A stretch of 64,000 nt of DNA, from NCBI GenBank assembly GCA_024279935.1, contig JAJRQZ010000066.1, positions 1 through 64,000 of the forward strand, in the 5' to 3' direction. The position numbers and the translations under genes were made by a program. Shown here one piece after another: positions 42,511-50,742 of this stretch (position 1 is its first letter; each line of letters starts with the position of its first letter). The notes under the pieces are model-generated. The model was given only the letters and a program-made list of their open reading frames with translations, was not told the origin of the DNA and did not search any database. Origin of the DNA: Bacteroidota bacterium. Lineage in GTDB: Bacteria; Bacteroidota; Bacteroidia; Bacteroidales; F082.

Positions 42511-45009
42511 ATGGCAAAAAAGTCGAATAAGCTTAAAGTAGTCCCGGAAAAAAAGACCGAGAAAAAATCGGTTTCCAAGAAGAAGGCTGTAAGCAAGCGA
42601 AAGTCTAAGACTGCCGAGGCAAAAGGCGGTGGTTTTAAGTTCGATTACAAGTTCCAAAGGGTTTGGGGCTTTTTCCTGCTGTTAATCTCTATTTATACTT
42701 TCCTTTCAATAGCATCTTTTATGATCAACTGGTTCGACTCGAACCCGGGTGCTGATTTGATGAACACCCTTTCTTCTTATTTCAGCAAGCATTCCCAGAT
42801 GGTAGAAACCTGGACGGGAAAGCTAGGGAGTGTTATATCGTCGTACCTGGTGCTTAAAGGTTTCGGGCTTGGTGCATTCTTTGTTTCTTTTTTGCTAATG
42901 GCCATAGGCTTTAAGTTGCTCATTAACATATCGTTGTTTAAAGTCTGGACCTGGTTTCAGCTGCTGACTGTTTCGTTGTTGTGGTTGCCTCTGCTCGCCG
43001 GTCTTGTTTTCCCGGATCATCCCGAGAATATTCTTGGCGGACTTGTAGGCCGGCAATTAAATATTTGGCTCACGGATTATATTGGTAAGATAGGCCTGAT
43101 ATTCAGTTTGATATTCGTGCCCGCGGTTTTTATCCTTATCGACTATCAGTTTAATTTCAAGAGGGAAAAGAAATCAGATAAAAAGCCTTTGCCCAATTCT
43201 GCGAAAAAACCTGCTAAACCTGATGCCGATATTTACAATACAATTGAGTTTTCGGTGGACGATGAAGAAGAGGAACAAGACCTTCCGATAATTGAAGGCA
43301 AGAAAAACAACAAGCCGTCAAATGAATTTAAGATTGAACTAGACACGGCCCTTGCAAAAGAAATAGAAAAAGGCCATACTGATGAAGTCGATGCCATTGA
43401 ATTTACGGTTGAAAAGCCGAAAGAAGAGAAAATAACCGGGGAAAAAGTCGTTCCGGGAGAACATTTCGGCCTTGATACAGAATATGACCCTACCTTGGAC
43501 TTGCCTGACTTCAAGATGCCGCCGATAGACTTGTTGGAGGACTACGGAACCGGAAATATCAACATAGATACGGAGGAACTTGAACGCAACAAGGTGAAGA
43601 TAGTGGAAACCCTAAGGAACTATTCCATCGAGATTACCAAGATCAAGGCCACAATAGGGCCAACGGTAACTTTATATGAAATAGTCCCGGCACCGGGCGT
43701 GCGTATTTCCAAGATCAAGAATCTTGAGGACGATATAGCCTTGAGCCTGGCTGCCATGGGCATTAGGATTATTGCACCTATCCCCGGCAAGGGAACAGTA
43801 GGGATAGAAGTCCCGAATAAAAACCCTAACATTGTTTCAATGCGTTCCATTATCGGCTCAGAGAGGTTTGGCAAGTGCAGATACGAGCTTCCGTTCGGCT
43901 TGGGCAAGACAATCTCGAACGAAAGCTTTGTGGCTGATTTAACTAAGATGCCGCATATCTTGATGGCAGGAGCAACAGGACAGGGTAAATCAGTAGGGCT
44001 TAACGCGATAATCGCATCCTTGCTCTATACGAAACACCCGGCCGAACTAAAGTTTGTTATGGTAGATCCAAAGAAAGTGGAGTTGACGCTTTTTTCTAGG
44101 ATAGAAAGGCATTACCTAGCAAAGCTACCTGATTCCGAGGAGGCTATAATAACCGATACGCGCAAGGTGGTTCGTACGCTGAATTCTCTAGGCATCGAGA
44201 TGGACCATCGTTACGAACTATTGAAGGATGCGCAGGTAAGAAACTTAAAAGAGTATAACAAGAAATTTATTTCCAGGAAACTGAACCCGAACCAAGGGCA
44301 TAAATATCTCCCTTATTTAGTTCTTGTGATCGACGAGTTTGCCGACCTGATAATGACTGCCGGCAAGGAAGTGGAAAATCCCATAACCCGTTTGGCTCAG
44401 CTGGCCCGCGCCGTTGGGATACATCTTATAATAGCAACGCAGAGGCCATCGGTAAACATCATTACGGGGACCATAAAGGCGAATTTCCCTGCAAGGATAG
44501 CATTTAGGGTTATCTCAAAAGTTGATTCGCGGACGATACTTGACTCAGGCGGGGCCGATCAGCTGATAGGCCGCGGCGATATGCTCCTCTCAACGGGCTC
44601 CGACCTTATAAGGCTTCAGTGCGCCTTTATCGATACTCCTGAGGTTGACCGACTTACCGAATACATCGGTTCTCAGCGGGCTTATCCCGATGCTTTTTCG
44701 CTCCCTGAATACTTTGATGAGGAAAATGAAAAGAAAGTTGAGTTTAATTCCGACGACAGGGATGAGCTTTTTGAAGATGCTGCTTATGTAATCGTGCAAA
44801 ACCAGCAGGGATCCACGTCTTTGCTTCAGCGCAAGCTTAAACTGGGATATAACAGGGCAGGCAGGATTATAGATCAACTGGAGGCCGCAGGCATTGTGGG
44901 TGCGTTCGAGGGAAGCAAGGCAAGGGAAGTTAAAGTCGCAAACGAAATGGCCCTGGAACAGTTCTGGAAAGATTTGGACAGAGAAGACGAATCTCTAAAT
45001 ATAGATTAA
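42511..45009 (+). CDS. ftsK: DNA translocase FtsK/SpoIIIE
   Basis: An 832-aa septal DNA pump that clears chromosome DNA at division. A Lys-rich start is followed by four membrane helices (residues about 50-215), an acidic linker (DDEEEEQDLPIIEG), then the alpha domain and the RecA-like beta domain with Walker A AGATGQGKSVGLN (about residue 490) and Walker B YLVLVIDEFADLIM. A C-terminal winged-helix gamma domain (SLLQRKLKLGYNRAGRIIDQLE), which reads KOPS-like sites, is complete. The gene is followed by a LolA-like gene 63 bases later. Confidence 0.95.
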   Translation: MAKKSNKLKVVPEKKTEKKSVSKKKAVSKRKSKTAEAKGGGFKFDYKFQRVWGFFLLLISIYTFLSIASFMINWFDSNPGADLMNTLSSYFSKHSQMVETWTGKLGSVISSYLVLKGFGLGAFFVSFLLMAIGFKLLINISLFKVWTWFQLLTVSLLWLPLLAGLVFPDHPENILGGLVGRQLNIWLTDYIGKIGLIFSLIFVPAVFILIDYQFNFKREKKSDKKPLPNSAKKPAKPDADIYNTIEFSVDDEEEEQDLPIIEGKKNNKPSNEFKIELDTALAKEIEKGHTDEVDAIEFTVEKPKEEKITGEKVVPGEHFGLDTEYDPTLDLPDFKMPPIDLLEDYGTGNINIDTEELERNKVKIVETLRNYSIEITKIKATIGPTVTLYEIVPAPGVRISKIKNLEDDIALSLAAMGIRIIAPIPGKGTVGIEVPNKNPNIVSMRSIIGSERFGKCRYELPFGLGKTISNESFVADLTKMPHILMAGATGQGKSVGLNAIIASLLYTKHPAELKFVMVDPKKVELTLFSRIERHYLAKLPDSEEAIITDTRKVVRTLNSLGIEMDHRYELLKDAQVRNLKEYNKKFISRKLNPNQGHKYLPYLVLVIDEFADLIMTAGKEVENPITRLAQLARAVGIHLIIATQRPSVNIITGTIKANFPARIAFRVISKVDSRTILDSGGADQLIGRGDMLLSTGSDLIRLQCAFIDTPEVDRLTEYIGSQRAYPDAFSLPEYFDEENEKKVEFNSDDRDELFEDAAYVIVQNQQGSTSLLQRKLKLGYNRAGRIIDQLEAAGIVGAFEGSKAREVKVANEMALEQFWKDLDREDESLNID

Positions 45010-45072
45010 TTAAACCGGTGTTGAACCTGGATCAAACCGGCACAACACCATGATTGCGTAAAACTATACAAC

Positions 45073-45708
45073 ATGAAGAAATTAGTAATAGTACTGGCTT
45101 TGTTATCGGCTGTGCCAATGTTCGGGCAAAGTAATAAGGAAGCGGAAAAACTTGTTAAGGAGGTGATAAACAAATTGTCGTCCTACGATAATTTTATGGC
45201 CGACCTGTCATACACTATGATAAATATCGAGATGAACATCAATGAAAAGAAAATCGGTAAAATATTTGTCAGCGGCGATAAATACCGTGTTGAGATGGAA
45301 GGGCAGATAATAATATCTGATGGCGAATCTATATGGACCTACCTTGTTGATTCAGAGGAGGTCATGGTGAGCAGTTCCGCCGACAGCGAAGATGACTTAT
45401 CACCAACAAAGATATTGACCACCTACGATGACAATTATAAGTCCAGTTTTGACAACGCAAAGAAATATAAAAACTCAAATATAAAGAAAGTGGATCTGAA
45501 GGCAAACGAGGACAAAGGCTTCCAGCAGCTTAGCCTGATTATCAATGATAAGGACCTTAGCCTGGAAAGCTTCTCCATATATGATATGAACGGCAGCGTT
45601 TTTACTTATCACATAATTGATTTACAGCCAAACCTGGAATTGCCGGCTGATACTTTTGCTTTTGATACAAGCAGCTACCCTGATGTCGAGATTATTGATA
45701 TGAGATGA
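45073..45708 (+). CDS. LolA-like outer-membrane lipoprotein carrier
   Basis: A 211-aa exported protein with a signal peptide ending SAVPMFGQ. The body shows repeated beta strands typical of LolA: FMADLSYTMINIE, KIGKIFVSGDKYRVEM, IIISDGESIWTYLVD and FQQLSLIINDKDLSLESFSIYD. LolA carries lipoproteins across the periplasm to the outer membrane; Bacteroidota lack a standard LolB and several carry LolA-like paralogues, so the cargo here is uncertain. It is 63 bases downstream of ftsK on the same strand, and a LolE-like permease lies elsewhere in the window (58956-60176). Confidence 0.82.
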   Translation: MKKLVIVLALLSAVPMFGQSNKEAEKLVKEVINKLSSYDNFMADLSYTMINIEMNINEKKIGKIFVSGDKYRVEMEGQIIISDGESIWTYLVDSEEVMVSSSADSEDDLSPTKILTTYDDNYKSSFDNAKKYKNSNIKKVDLKANEDKGFQQLSLIINDKDLSLESFSIYDMNGSVFTYHIIDLQPNLELPADTFAFDTSSYPDVEIIDMR

Positions 45709-45722
45709 TCTTTGCCGGGCCC

Positions 45723-46133
45723 TTAATGTTTATGGCGCCGTTTGTGATGTTCATAGGTAAAACCGGATAGCAGGATATACATCCATCCGGCAATTAACAA
45801 TAAGCCCCCAAAGGGTGTGCTATAATTTAATAAACCTAGTTCAAGCCCTGTTAGCTCAGAAACGGAAGAAATGTATAAGCTCCCTGAAAACAATATGATT
45901 CCGAATAAGAAAAGGTAAAATATTACTGATAAATATGCTCTTTTCAAGTAGCGGTTCATAAATGTTACCGATAAAAGCGCCAAGGTGTGAAACATCTGAT
46001 AATGTACTGCCGTGTCCCAAACCTCAAGTTTCCCTTCCGATATGTTCCCGTTGAGCAGGTGGCTTCCGAAAGCCCCTAAAATAACCGTCAATGCCCCTAA
46101 AATGCCAATGGTGATTAGAAATCTCTTTGTCAT
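45723..46133 (-). CDS. DUF423 family membrane protein
   Basis: A 136-aa protein with four hydrophobic helices. The family pattern is clear: an N-terminal segment with GILGALTVILGAFGSHLL, then WDTAVHYQMFHTLALL and GLLLIAGWMYIL. DUF423 proteins (YgdD-like) are widespread small inner-membrane proteins with no established role. It converges with the LolA-like gene, with 14 bases between the stops, and diverges from the thiamine-binding operon. Confidence 0.85.
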   Translation of the reverse strand: MTKRFLITIGILGALTVILGAFGSHLLNGNISEGKLEVWDTAVHYQMFHTLALLSVTFMNRYLKRAYLSVIFYLFLFGIILFSGSLYISSVSELTGLELGLLNYSTPFGGLLLIAGWMYILLSGFTYEHHKRRHKH

Positions 46134-46184
46134 ATAAATAAGTTTAGTATGTTAAAGGCGAAGATAATAAAATCAAAATAAGAT

Positions 46185-46192
46185 TAACTTTG
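46185..46192 (+). promoter_or_regulatory. -7 promoter element of the thiamine-binding/pnuC operon
   Basis: TAACTTTG matches TAnnTTTG and lies 27 bases before the ATG at 46219. The leader is too short for a TPP riboswitch and contains no THI-box text. Confidence 0.55.
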
Positions 46193-46218
46193 CGCAATAA
46201 AAAAATTAATAACAGGAT

Positions 46219-46476
46219 ATGAATACTTCAGTTGAAATTAGCTATTACCCCTTGAATGTCGAGTTTATTCCCCCCATAAAAGATTTTATCGCACGTTTAA
46301 AAAAACATAGTGAGCTGCGCGTTTGCACAAATGGAATGAGCACCCAAGTCTTCGGAAAGTATAAGGATGTAATGACGATACTTGCCGACGAGATTGAGGA
46401 GTCGTTTGAGCTGCCCCATTCGGTTTTTATATTAAAGATAATCAATGCCGATTTAAATATCGTTGTTAATGAGTGA
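46219..46476 (+). CDS. Thiamine-binding protein family (YkoF/DUF77-like)
   Basis: An 85-aa cytoplasmic protein of the Thiamine_BP/DUF77 family, with the signature YPLNVEFIPPIKDFIARL at the start and GMSTQVFGKYKDVM in the middle, ending FILKIINADLNIVV. Members bind thiamine or its pyrimidine part. The adjacent pnuC gene starts 8 bases before its stop, so they are coupled. The gene order (thiamine-binding protein, PnuC transporter, NadR-like kinase) points to vitamin uptake. It lacks the tandem domain of YkoF but the single-domain form is common. Confidence 0.83.
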   Translation: MNTSVEISYYPLNVEFIPPIKDFIARLKKHSELRVCTNGMSTQVFGKYKDVMTILADEIEESFELPHSVFILKIINADLNIVVNE

Positions 46477-47179
46477 TTTCATTAATTTCTTTTTAGAGCC
46501 ATATTTAAACGCAAGCTGGTTGAACATTACCTTAGAGGTTTTAGCCGCCGTTTTTGGCGTCATGAGTGTTTTTTATGCTCGCCGCGAGAATATCTTGGTC
46601 TTCCCGACAGGAATAATCAGCACTGCTATTTATGTTTACCTGCTTTCGCAATGGAATTTATATGGCGATTTAATAATTAATGTTTATTATACCTTAATGA
46701 GCATATATGGATGGTATCAATGGCAGAAAGCCGTTGGGCCCAACAATGGCCATATAAGCATTAGCAGGACGGGCACAGGCGATAAGCTGAAGGCTTTAGG
46801 GATATTCTTGTTTACGTCGGTATTTGTGATTGCGGTTTACAGGCACTATAACGTTATGCCTGATAAACTTAATTTCTCCGAGAGCCTTAATTTTGCCGTT
46901 GAACATTTAGGCAGTGGCAAACTGAGTGATTTTCGGGAGGCAACACCCTTCCTCGACACTTTTACAACCGGGGTCTTCTTTGCGGCAATGTGGTTGATGG
47001 CAAATAAAAAAATTGAAAACTGGATTCTTTGGATAGCCGGCAATATTGTTTCTATACCACTTTACTTTGTAAAAGGATATGGTTTTACGGGCATACAGTA
47101 CTTCATATTCCTTGTTTTGGCCGTCTTGGGGTATCTTGAGTGGAAGCGCCTAATTGAGGGAAAACATGCTGCTACCTAA
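46469..47179 (+). CDS. pnuC: PnuC/PnuT-type vitamin transporter
   Basis: A 236-aa membrane protein with about seven helices, the usual PnuC size. Motifs are FYARRENILVFPTGIIS, NVYYTLMSIYGWYQW and WILWIAGNIVSIPLYF, with the conserved WXXW-like YGWYQW segment. PnuC proteins facilitate entry of nicotinamide riboside or, in the PnuT branch, thiamine, and rely on a cytoplasmic kinase to trap it. The neighbouring thiamine-binding gene favours thiamine; the NadR-like kinase gene favours nicotinamide riboside. The ATG at 46469 is chosen over an upstream TTG at 46463. Confidence 0.9.
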   Translation: MSDFINFFLEPYLNASWLNITLEVLAAVFGVMSVFYARRENILVFPTGIISTAIYVYLLSQWNLYGDLIINVYYTLMSIYGWYQWQKAVGPNNGHISISRTGTGDKLKALGIFLFTSVFVIAVYRHYNVMPDKLNFSESLNFAVEHLGSGKLSDFREATPFLDTFTTGVFFAAMWLMANKKIENWILWIAGNIVSIPLYFVKGYGFTGIQYFIFLVLAVLGYLEWKRLIEGKHAAT

Positions 47180-47690
47180 GAGGATTTCCATAACAGGGCC
47201 GGAATCTACCGGTAAGTCCCAGTTGGCCAGGCAACTAGCCGTTTATTATAAAACTGCTTATGTTGATGAGTATTCGCGTGGATTCTTGAATAATAAACAT
47301 GGATATGATTTTCAAGATATCCTTTCCATAGCAAGAAAACAATTACAAAACGAGAACAAGCTGGCTGGCCTAACCGATGGGATTTTGTTTTGTGATACGG
47401 ATATCTTAGTTAACAAAGTATGGTGTGATCATGTTTATAACAATCAGCATAAGTGGATTGAAGAAAAGTTTATGGAACATGAATATGGTTTATATTTGCT
47501 TTGTTATCCCGATTTGGAATGGGAATATGACCCTTTAAGGGAGAACCCCGAAAACAGGGATGAATTGTTCGGGATATATGAAAGAGAATTGATGACCGCC
47601 GGCTTTAATTTTAAAATAGTAAAAGGCAAAGGCAATCTCCGGTTTAAAAATGCCGTTGACATAGTTGACGATTATTTAAGACCCCAATGA
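47166..47690 (+). CDS. NadR-like AAA ATPase/kinase
   Basis: A 174-aa soluble protein of the AAA_28/NadR kinase group. The Walker A loop GPESTGKSQLARQLA lies at about residues 8-22; YVDEYSRGFL and LFCDTDILVNKVW follow, as in nicotinamide riboside kinases. NadR kinases phosphorylate the incoming vitamin and trap it in the cell. Here the C-terminal nucleotidyltransferase domain of full NadR is missing. The start overlaps pnuC by 14 bases, which fits transporter-kinase coupling. Substrate (nicotinamide riboside or thiamine) is not settled; I favour vitamin trapping. Confidence 0.82.
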   Translation: MLLPKRISITGPESTGKSQLARQLAVYYKTAYVDEYSRGFLNNKHGYDFQDILSIARKQLQNENKLAGLTDGILFCDTDILVNKVWCDHVYNNQHKWIEEKFMEHEYGLYLLCYPDLEWEYDPLRENPENRDELFGIYERELMTAGFNFKIVKGKGNLRFKNAVDIVDDYLRPQ

Positions 47691-48892
47691 CTATTAGTAA
47701 TAGCAATACGGAAAAAATAAATGTGCTTTATTTAAGCAGATGGTATCCGAACAGATACGACCCGATGCCTGGTTTGTTTATCCAAAGGCATGCCGAGGCC
47801 GCAAATATGTATTGTAATGTGGCAGTGGTTTATGTTCATGCCGTTTCCGGCAATGGTCAAAAGAAATACGAAATCGTTTCGGAAAAAATAAACGGCGTCC
47901 CCACAGTCAAGGTTTATTATAGTAACAATGTCGGCGATGTTCCATTAATAGGCCGGTTTGTTAAAATGTGGAGGTTCTACAGGGCTAATATGTTGGGGAT
48001 AAGAAGCGTAAAGGAATATTTAGGTCATTTCGACTTAGTTCACATACATATCTTGAGCCGTCTGGGATTAATTGGCTTATATTATAAATGGTTCAGGAAC
48101 ATTAATTTTGTAGTTAGCGAACATTGGTCGAGATACCTGACGGCGACGGCCAGTTTTAATGGGTTGCTCAGGAAGTGGTTCACCAGGCTTGTTGTTAGAA
48201 ATGCAGCAGCGGTAACAACCGTAACAGCAAATCTTGCCGTGGCAATGAGGTCGCATAAGCTTGAAAACAATAATTATATTGTTCTGCCAAATGTTTTAAG
48301 CCCCGGTTTTATAAACATAAAAAACAATAACCCCTCCGGGGCGGCAATAAAGAATATCGTGCATATAAGCTGTTTCGAGGATAAATCGAAAAATATAAGC
48401 GGAATACTTAGAGTTATAAAAAGGCTTGCCGATATGCGCGATGATTTCCATATTGCGATGATCGGCGACGGGATGGATTATATAAAAATGAAAAAATATG
48501 CCATATCCCTGAATATACCTTCCAAGATATTGTCGTTCAAGGGATTGCTCGAAGACAAGGAGCTCGTAGCCGAAATGGGGAATGCCTCTTTATCGTTGAT
48601 TTTTAGCAACTACGAAAATTTCCCTGTCGTTATCAACGAGTCGTTTAGCTTGGGCATCGCTGTTATTTCGACAAGGGTAGGGGGGATTCCGGAATATGTA
48701 AATGATGAAAACGGTATATTGTTGGATGCCGGCGATGAAGAAGAGCTGTTTACAAGGCTTAATATGTTCCTCGATGATAAATATAGTTTCGACAGCGAGA
48801 AGATTAAGCAGAATGCCATAGCCGATTTTAGCATGGAAAATGTCGGCAAGAAGTTAATGGATATTTATAAACGCTTTGCTGGCAGGCCTTGA
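47687..48892 (+). CDS. Glycosyltransferase family 4-like
   Basis: A 401-aa cytoplasmic enzyme with two Rossmann-like domains. The N-terminal part has PNRYDPMPGLFIQRHAEA, the C-terminal part GLLEDKELVAEMGNASLSLIFSNYENFPVVINESFSLGIAV, the E-x7-E donor-binding signature of GT-B enzymes (here EN-FPVVINE). It would move a sugar from a nucleotide sugar to an envelope glycan. Its start overlaps the NadR-like gene by 4 bases, which is odd since its function is unrelated; the coupling is probably accidental. The acceptor is unknown. Confidence 0.88.
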   Translation: MTISNSNTEKINVLYLSRWYPNRYDPMPGLFIQRHAEAANMYCNVAVVYVHAVSGNGQKKYEIVSEKINGVPTVKVYYSNNVGDVPLIGRFVKMWRFYRANMLGIRSVKEYLGHFDLVHIHILSRLGLIGLYYKWFRNINFVVSEHWSRYLTATASFNGLLRKWFTRLVVRNAAAVTTVTANLAVAMRSHKLENNNYIVLPNVLSPGFINIKNNNPSGAAIKNIVHISCFEDKSKNISGILRVIKRLADMRDDFHIAMIGDGMDYIKMKKYAISLNIPSKILSFKGLLEDKELVAEMGNASLSLIFSNYENFPVVINESFSLGIAVISTRVGGIPEYVNDENGILLDAGDEEELFTRLNMFLDDKYSFDSEKIKQNAIADFSMENVGKKLMDIYKRFAGRP

Positions 48893-48898
48893 TGTTTG

Positions 48899-49765
48899 CT
48901 ATTCATGAAGGGCAAGCATTGGCAGGCTTAGCTTAAAGAAGTCTTTCTTATGGATTTCGTTGCTGAAAAGGTTGTGGAAGATGGTTGATTTATAGGAGAT
49001 AAAAGAAATAAGGTCTATTTCATATTCCTCGCAAAACGTTCTCAGGCTGATATCTTTATCGTTGGACTCGATAACATTGAAGAATATCTTCCCTTTGGAT
49101 CTCTCTTCCTGAAATGCTTCTCGAAGGTCGTCGATTTTTTTGTTTAAGTTATTGTCGTTCTTGTTGATGTCGAAATGTGTTACGAAAATCTTAATATCCA
49201 GATTTCTGAACAAAGTAAATAAAAGCCGTATTTTCATATAATCCATCTCGCTGAAGTTTGTTGTGTACATTATATTCCCCGGTTTACTGCATTTGCAAGT
49301 TTCAGGAACGGCTATTACGGGTATATGAACTTTTTTCATGATGTTTCTAGCCATACTGCCTTGCATAAAACCCTTGTTGCCCAGGCCTTTGGTGCCCATT
49401 ACCAAAACTTTGGGGGTAAATTTATCACAGATGTTCAATATTTCCCATTCTGCATCACCGCTAATTATGCCGGATGAAACAGTGGTGTTTTTAAAACCGC
49501 TGTTTTGTGCCAAGGTGTTGGTGAAGTTTAGCAATTCGGTCATGTTCTTATCGGCAACCGACCTCAGCTGCTCCAAATATTCGGCATTTAAAAAGGCATC
49601 AGAGTCGATTCCGGCAGGGAAACTGCTATCGGGAACCATTACCCCGTCAGGTAAAATATGAAATAAATGCAATTCGGTATTGTCTGTATTTATCAGGTTA
49701 ACAGCATATTTACACACATTTTTAGTGTAATCGGAGAAATCTACCGGTATCAATATTCGAAGCAT
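48899..49765 (-). CDS. Universal stress protein, two USP domains
   Basis: A 288-aa cytoplasmic protein made of two USP units. The first has ILIPVDFSDYTKNVCKYA, and near residue 135 a binding loop VMGTKGLGNKGFMQGSMARNIM, the G-2X-G-9X-G(S) ATP signature. The second (residues about 150-288) is degenerate, starting ITYTTNFSEMDYMKI-like text (MYTTNFSEMD here) without the glycine loop. USPs of this kind bind ATP or AMP and act under stress. It is convergent with the glycosyltransferase gene (6 bases between stops). Confidence 0.9.
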   Translation of the reverse strand: MLRILIPVDFSDYTKNVCKYAVNLINTDNTELHLFHILPDGVMVPDSSFPAGIDSDAFLNAEYLEQLRSVADKNMTELLNFTNTLAQNSGFKNTTVSSGIISGDAEWEILNICDKFTPKVLVMGTKGLGNKGFMQGSMARNIMKKVHIPVIAVPETCKCSKPGNIMYTTNFSEMDYMKIRLLFTLFRNLDIKIFVTHFDINKNDNNLNKKIDDLREAFQEERSKGKIFFNVIESNDKDISLRTFCEEYEIDLISFISYKSTIFHNLFSNEIHKKDFFKLSLPMLALHE

Positions 49766-49852
49766 GGTATGTAAGTAATAGTCCTTAAAAAAAATCCTGA
49801 ATAAAAATAAACATAATTGTCGTTAGTTTTTAATATAGCACTACAATTATTT

Positions 49853-49860
49853 TAAATTTG
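49853..49860 (+). promoter_or_regulatory. -7 promoter element of the DUF1573 gene
   Basis: TAAATTTG lies 33 bases before the TTG at 49893. With transcription starting about 7 bases after it, the leader would be under 30 bases, which supports this start codon. Confidence 0.5.
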
Positions 49861-49892
49861 CAGTTATAGTATCGATATCCGGAAAAACTGGT

Positions 49893-50711
49893 TTGAAAGT
49901 AAAATACGAAATATTAATTTTATTGTTTTCTGCATTTGTATTAAGTGCGAACTGCCAGCAGGGTAAAAAGCTTGTTGATGATGAGTTCCCTCTGCTTATC
50001 GGTGATATTGCCTTTGCCGTCGATAGCTTGGAATCCGTGGTCGGCGATTTGCCCAAAGGCGAGGTTTTCGAGTTCAATATTAATATTAAAAACATGGGTG
50101 ACAGAACAATAAGCTTTAGGGACGGCAAGTCGAGCAATTTTGTTGACCTTGCCTATGCTCCTTCAAAGTTATCGCCCGGTCAAACGGGCTCAATGAATGT
50201 CAAGTTCGATGTTATCAAGGAGTTGCCGCCAGGCAGGATGAGCGTGGAACTGGTCGTTGAGTCCGATGACAAGAAGAGTCCTTTCAAGTTTTTATATCTC
50301 ATCGCAAATATTTCCGAAAACCCTTCTTTATACAAGGAAAAGACTGTTATCGACACTGTCCCCCGTATTGTTTTCGATCACTATAATTACGATTTCGGGC
50401 ATATTACAAAAGCCAAGACTTTTTATCATGCTTTTTTGTTCACTAATATGGGGAGCAAGGCCCTGGTGATCAAGTCCATTGAAACGTCGCCCGGATGCAA
50501 GGTTGTTGGATGGCCCAACGAGATCATCCCCTCCGAGGAAAACGGCAGCATAGTGGTGCGATTGGTGTTTTTGACCAACTATGGTGTTCAGCACCACTCA
50601 GTTACAATACATACAAACGACCCTGTCAATCCTGATATCATCTTAGGGATACATGGTTCCGTTTACCGGAAATCACCACCAAAAAGAGACCCCGACTTCT
50701 GCATTGAGTAG
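49893..50711 (+). CDS. DUF1573-domain lipoprotein
   Basis: A 272-aa predicted lipoprotein: the signal ends SANC, with the Cys near residue 21. Two DUF1573 (immunoglobulin-like) repeats follow: one about residues 45-140 with SDDKKSPFKFLYLIANIS, and one with FDHYNYDFGHITKAKTFYHAFLFTNMGSKALVIKSIETSPGCKVV, the usual DFG-x-I-x-G pattern. The start codon is a TTG at 49893; no ATG in frame lies nearby and the promoter supports it. DUF1573 proteins are common in Bacteroidota and probably are outer-membrane or surface proteins. It ends convergent with rho. Confidence 0.86.
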   Translation: MKVKYEILILLFSAFVLSANCQQGKKLVDDEFPLLIGDIAFAVDSLESVVGDLPKGEVFEFNINIKNMGDRTISFRDGKSSNFVDLAYAPSKLSPGQTGSMNVKFDVIKELPPGRMSVELVVESDDKKSPFKFLYLIANISENPSLYKEKTVIDTVPRIVFDHYNYDFGHITKAKTFYHAFLFTNMGSKALVIKSIETSPGCKVVGWPNEIIPSEENGSIVVRLVFLTNYGVQHHSVTIHTNDPVNPDIILGIHGSVYRKSPPKRDPDFCIE

Positions 50712-50717
50712 CCGGGG
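50681..50717 (-). terminator. Intrinsic terminator of rho, inside a neighbouring gene
   Basis: On the minus strand, 26 bases past the rho stop, CCCCGGCTACT pairs with AGAAGTCGGGG (one A-A mismatch, one G-T pair) and is followed by TC then TCTTTTT-type text. The hairpin lies across the last 20 coding bases of the DUF1573 gene. Confidence 0.6.
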
Positions 50718-50742
50718 CTAATAAACAAATATTCTAAAATGA

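Noticed and set aside
46134-46218. TPP riboswitch before the thiamine-binding gene
   Set aside because: The leader is under 90 bases and lacks THI-box conserved text; only a promoter can be supported.
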